Shown here: piece after piece, positions 61,106-64,000 of the stretch | Layout of the letters: each line of letters begins with the position of its first letter | Position numbering within the stretch: position 1 is the first letter of the stretch | DNA from: Nitrincola alkalisediminis | Lineage (GTDB): Bacteria > Pseudomonadota > Gammaproteobacteria > Pseudomonadales > Balneatricaceae | Length of the DNA: 64,000 bases | Assembly (NCBI RefSeq): GCF_009821115.1 | Contig: NZ_VYTY01000002.1 | Coordinates: 248,001 to 312,000, forward strand | Reading direction: 5' to 3' | Program-made: the position numbers and the translations under genes | The notes under the pieces: generated by a model | Database searches by the model: none | What the model saw: the letters and a program-made list of their open reading frames with translations, nothing else | Told to the model about the DNA's origin: nothing

Positions 61106-62137
61106 CTAGGAAAGGGGTTCGAGCGTTTCCATAGGCCAACGGGGCTTCGCCAAAATAGTTAAATCACTCATCTGCCCTGCCAACAAGCGTTGACACCCAG
61201 CATACGCTATCATTGCCCCATTATCGGTGCAAAACTTAGCGCGGGCATAATACAGCTCAGCGCCCTCTTTCTTCACAGCCGCCTCTAATTTTAAGCGCAA
61301 GTGGCGATTAGCACTGACCCCCCCTGCAATAATAAGCTGCTTTAAGCCTGTTTGCTGGAGGGCACGACGGCATTTTATTGCAAGCGTATCAACCACCGCA
61401 TCTTCAAAGGCTGCCGCGATATCCGCCATCGTTTGCTCATCAATTTGACCTTGATCATCACGATGCGAATTCGCCGTGTTCAGCGTAAAGGTTTTTAAAC
61501 CCGAGAAACTAAACTCCAACCCTGGACGATCTGTCATTGGCCGCGGAAAGCGAAAACGCGAACGATCACCTTTTTCAGCCAAGCGAGCGATCAGTGGCCC
61601 ACCCGGATAATCAAGTCCGAGCATTTTTGCGGCTTTATCAAACGCCTCTCCGGCGGCATCGTCTAGGGACTCGCCCAGTAACTCATATTCGCCAATGCCC
61701 TCAACTTTAACGAGTTGGGTATGCCCCCCTGACACCAACAATGCCACAAATGGAAAGGACGGTGGGTTTTCCTCTAGCATAGGTGCTAAAAGATGACCTT
61801 CCATGTGATGCACCGCGATAGCTGGAATTCCAAGCCCCATTGCCAATGCACGTCCTGTCGATGCACCGACCATTAAGGCTCCAATTAAGCCCGGCCCTGC
61901 TGTAAACGCAACGCCATCCAAATCCTGCAAGCTTAGCTGTGCTTCAGCAAGCACCTCTCGAATCAACGGCAACAACTTTCGAACATGATCGCGAGACGCT
62001 AATTCAGGTACAACGCCACCATATTCAGAATGCATAGCAACTTGGCTGTACAGCGCATCGGCAAGCAAACCTTTTTCACTGTCAAAAATCGCGACACCCG
62101 TTTCGTCACAAGAGGTTTCAATACCTAAAACTCGCAT
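61106..62137 (-). CDS. tsaD: tRNA N6-threonylcarbamoyladenosine transferase subunit TsaD
   Basis: A 343-residue TsaD/Gcp with [16 protein letters not shown], the metal-site [28 protein letters not shown] and [10 protein letters not shown] plus the [13 protein letters not shown] motif. It transfers the threonylcarbamoyl group to A37 of ANN-decoding tRNAs. Divergent from rpsU as is common in gammaproteobacteria. Confidence 0.96.
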   Translation of the reverse strand: MRVLGIETSCDETGVAIFDSEKGLLADALYSQVAMHSEYGGVVPELASRDHVRKLLPLIREVLAEAQLSLQDLDGVAFTAGPGLIGALMVGASTGRALAMGLGIPAIAVHHMEGHLLAPMLEENPPSFPFVALLVSGGHTQLVKVEGIGEYELLGESLDDAAGEAFDKAAKMLGLDYPGGPLIARLAEKGDRSRFRFPRPMTDRPGLEFSFSGLKTFTLNTANSHRDDQGQIDEQTMADIAAAFEDAVVDTLAIKCRRALQQTGLKQLIIAGGVSANRHLRLKLEAAVKKEGAELYYARAKFCTDNGAMIAYAGCQRLLAGQMSDLTILAKPRWPMETLEPLS

Positions 62138-62331
62138 GGAATAACTCGCCCTCTACCCACTGATACACACTGCAACGATTAAGCTGCCAAAAAACGCTAT
62201 TATGACGGAGTTAAGTCTGCATTTCATCACAGATGAATAGTGAGTTTTCACTTTACTTAACCTTCCGCTCCCAGTAAAATTTTGCACCTTGATGTCTTTC
62301 GCCTTGCAAAAGGGATCGAAATCGAGATATC

Positions 62332-62355
62332 AGGGGCATTCAAGCCCTTATTTTA
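62332..62355 (+). promoter_or_regulatory. Leader hairpin before rpsU
   Basis: AGGGGC (62332-62337) pairs with GCCCTT (62344-62349, one wobble) around ATTCAA, followed by ATTTTATT, 22 nt before the rpsU ATG. It resembles a weak terminator in a leader. A longer TTTTGCA/TGCAAAA repeat (62280-62286 and 62305-62311) precedes it. Either may help regulate ribosomal protein and primase synthesis; no LexA-type box was seen. Confidence 0.35.
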
Positions 62356-62377
62356 TTAAACAAGTTAGGATATTTTC

Positions 62378-62593
62378 ATGCCAGCTGTAAAAGTTAAAGA
62401 TAACGAGCCATTTGATGTTGCTTTACGTCGTTTCAAGCGTTCTTGTGAAAAAGCCGGTGTTTTGGCTGAAGTGCGTCGTCGTGAACATTACGAAAAACCA
62501 ACCACTGTTCGCAAGCGTAAAGCAGCAGCGGCTGTTAAGCGTCACGCTAAAAAAGTATCTCGTGACACGTCACGTCGCGTACGCATGTACTAA
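62378..62593 (+). CDS. rpsU: 30S ribosomal protein S21
   Basis: A 71-residue S21, with [16 protein letters not shown] at the start, [19 protein letters not shown] and a strongly basic C-terminus ending RRVRMY. It helps mRNA initiation on the 30S subunit. It heads the macromolecular-synthesis operon, followed here by yqeY and dnaG. TTAGGA lies 7 nt before the ATG. Confidence 0.97.
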   Translation: MPAVKVKDNEPFDVALRRFKRSCEKAGVLAEVRRREHYEKPTTVRKRKAAAAVKRHAKKVSRDTSRRVRMY

Positions 62594-62710
62594 TTGCTGT
62601 ACAGAAACAAGCTCATAGATACCCAATTTTGTATTACAACACGCGTTAAAACCAAGACTTGTAATCGTTAACGCAAGCCATTTAAGTCAACTTAAACAAC
62701 AGGTAGTCAG

Positions 62711-63154
62711 ATGTCTGATCTGAAAAAACAGATAACAGAACAGATGAAAGTCGCTATGCGAGCGAAAGACAAAATTCGCTTGAATACCATACGCCTGATG
62801 TTAGCAGACATCAACCGCATAGAGGTTGATGAACGCATTGAACTTGATGATGCCCGCGTCCTCGCGACTCTCGATAAAATGATGAAGCAGCGTAAGGATT
62901 CGATTGCCCAGTATCAGGCGGCTGAGCGCCCTGAACTGGCGGACAAGGAGCAGCAGGAGCTGGAGGTGATTAAAACTTTCCTGCCGCAGCCTCTCAGTGA
63001 TGTGGAAATAGACGATATAATTGAAAACGCAATGCAGACAAGCGGTGCAAGCTCGATGCAAGACATGGGCAAGGTGATGGCAATTATTAAGCCACTTGTT
63101 CAAGGCCGAGCTGACATAAGCGCTGTTTCTGCCAAGGTAAAAGCAAGACTCTAA
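62711..63154 (+). CDS. GatB/YqeY domain-containing protein
   Basis: A 147-residue YqeY-like protein: LKKQITEQMKVAMRAKDK, LMLADINRIEVD, DSIAQYQAAERPELADKE and the C-terminal QDMGKVMAIIKPLVQGRADISAV. It resembles the tail domain of the amidotransferase subunit GatB, which binds tRNA, but lacks the catalytic part. The place between rpsU and dnaG is typical of many gammaproteobacteria; function unknown. It ends 36 nt before dnaG. Confidence 0.93.
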   Translation: MSDLKKQITEQMKVAMRAKDKIRLNTIRLMLADINRIEVDERIELDDARVLATLDKMMKQRKDSIAQYQAAERPELADKEQQELEVIKTFLPQPLSDVEIDDIIENAMQTSGASSMQDMGKVMAIIKPLVQGRADISAVSAKVKARL

Positions 63155-63190
63155 CCAGCATTTTTCGCTGGGTATCTCAGCGGAGAACAC

Positions 63191-64000
63191 ATGGCAGGCA
63201 AAATACCGCAATGCTTTATTGACGATCTGCTGGCTCGTGTAAATATTGTTGATGTGATTGAAAGTCGCGTCAAACTTAAGCGTAGCGGCAAAAACTTTTC
63301 CGGTCTCTGCCCTTTCCATAAAGAAAATTCTCCATCCTTTACAGTCAGTCCTGATAAACAGTTCTACTACTGTTTTGGCTGCGGCGCTGGCGGCAATGCG
63401 TTAGGCTTCTTGATGGAATACGAGAACCTGCCCTTTCCTGATGCTGTAGCAGAGCTTGCTAAAATGGCCGGCTTAGATGTTCCTAGAGACGAAAACCCTG
63501 CGCACAATAGCGCTAAAGAGCACAAAGTAAAAGAGCAGCTCAATATACTCGAGCAAGCGACAGCTTTTTATCAACAACAACTCGCCTCATCACCCGAGCG
63601 CCAAAAAGCCATTAACTATCTTCAAAAGCGCGGCCTTTCGGACAAAACTATCCAGCATTTCCAAATTGGCTTTTCTCCATCAGGATGGGACAACCTACTT
63701 AAACACTTCAAAAACCTCCCCAACCCTCAAGCGCAACTGCAAAGCGCTGGACTGGTTGTCCATAACGAAGAAAAAAATCGCTTTTATGACCGCTTTCGTG
63801 ACCGCATCATGTTTCCAATTCGCGACGTCAGAGGTCGAGTCATTGCCTTTGGTGGGCGTGTTTTAGGCGATGAAAAACCCAAGTACCTCAACTCATCTGA
63901 AACCGACACCTTCCATAAAAGCCGAGAACTCTACGGCCTTTATGAAGCAAGACAAGCCACTCGCCAACTGTCAAAAATCATGATTGTTGAAGGCTATATG
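63191..64000 (+). CDS. dnaG: DNA primase, 3'-truncated by the window end
   Basis: 270 codons of DnaG are visible with no stop before the right edge. The ATG at 63191 gives MAGKIPQCFIDDLLARVNIV. The N-terminal zinc site is intact: C40, H43 (CPFH), C61 and C64 (CFGC). The RNA polymerase domain begins after residue 110 with GLSDKTIQHFQIGFSP and includes RDRIMFPIRDVRGRVIAFGGR, then the TOPRIM start IMIVEGYM at the edge. It synthesises replication primers with DnaB helicase. Confidence 0.97.
   Translation, partial: MAGKIPQCFIDDLLARVNIVDVIESRVKLKRSGKNFSGLCPFHKENSPSFTVSPDKQFYYCFGCGAGGNALGFLMEYENLPFPDAVAELAKMAGLDVPRDENPAHNSAKEHKVKEQLNILEQATAFYQQQLASSPERQKAINYLQKRGLSDKTIQHFQIGFSPSGWDNLLKHFKNLPNPQAQLQSAGLVVHNEEKNRFYDRFRDRIMFPIRDVRGRVIAFGGRVLGDEKPKYLNSSETDTFHKSRELYGLYEARQATRQLSKIMIVEGYM

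Noticed and set aside
62594-62710. Terminator between rpsU and yqeY as known between rpsU and dnaG in E. coli
   Set aside because: The 117-nt gap has no convincing hairpin with a T-run.
1-64000. CRISPR array, insertion sequence, integron or tRNA gene
   Set aside because: Read on both strands, I saw no regularly spaced repeats, no transposase frames with terminal repeats and no tRNA-like cloverleaf in the intergenic gaps.

Overview
The window reads as chromosomal DNA from a marine gammaproteobacterium, probably near the Oceanospirillales/Pseudomonas branch. This is inferred from gene content, not from a search. The argG-motY-rnt-grxD cluster and the apaH-glpE-cca-folB/folK-plsY-tsaD-rpsU-yqeY-dnaG cluster resemble arrangements known in Pseudomonas. 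A MotY-type sodium motor protein, a bacterial voltage-gated sodium channel and a TRAP transporter fit a sodium-rich habitat. I saw no insertion sequence, prophage block, CRISPR array, tRNA or rRNA gene.

Layout. 0-2.6 kb: the 3' end of lutC, then rimK with an overlapping aspartoacylase-family gene. 2.8-11.4 kb (minus strand): a complete mevalonate pathway in one tight operon (HMG-CoA reductase, type 2 IPP isomerase, HMG-CoA synthase, two GHMP kinases, diphosphomevalonate decarboxylase), with DNA polymerase II (polB) as last gene 2 nt behind mvaD. 11.4-20.8 kb: argG, motY, rnt, grxD, argD, argF, metR, class II DAHP synthase and a DUF3549 gene. 20.8-24 kb: a DnaT-like/lambda-P-like helicase-loader pair, a CBS-domain gene and purU. 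24-34.7 kb: an archaeal-type nucleoside/AMP phosphorylase with a PRPP-synthetase-like partner and NfsA, a MioC-like flavodoxin, a CobW-type metallochaperone, a substrate-binding/PAS/GGDEF protein, a cold-shock gene with a long leader, ygiQ and a DUF2061 gene. 34.8-46.2 kb: an RND efflux pair, a PAS-GGDEF-EAL protein, an orphan Bug/TctC protein, a sodium channel and a chemoreceptor. 46.3-54.1 kb: a ketone-body cluster (TRAP transporter, 3-hydroxybutyrate dehydrogenase, acetoacetyl-CoA synthetase) divergent from a sigma-54 activator. 54.1-64 kb: rsmE, msrA and the housekeeping cluster ending in a truncated dnaG.

How the genes work together. The mevalonate operon would turn acetoacetyl-CoA and acetyl-CoA into IPP and DMAPP, whereas most gammaproteobacteria use the MEP route. 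The ketone-body cluster would import an organic acid, oxidise 3-hydroxybutyrate to acetoacetate and activate that to acetoacetyl-CoA, which is also the entry metabolite of the mevalonate pathway. A near-consensus -24/-12 promoter lies upstream of the acetoacetyl-CoA synthetase gene, opposite the sigma-54 activator, and a 37-bp perfect palindrome with a PdhR/LldR-like core lies just upstream of the dehydrogenase gene.

The most unusual items are the mevalonate-polB operon, the phage-like helicase loader pair in a host context, the regulatory architecture of the ketone-body cluster, a possible attenuator before argD, and an inverted repeat covering the ribosome-binding region of the efflux operon.
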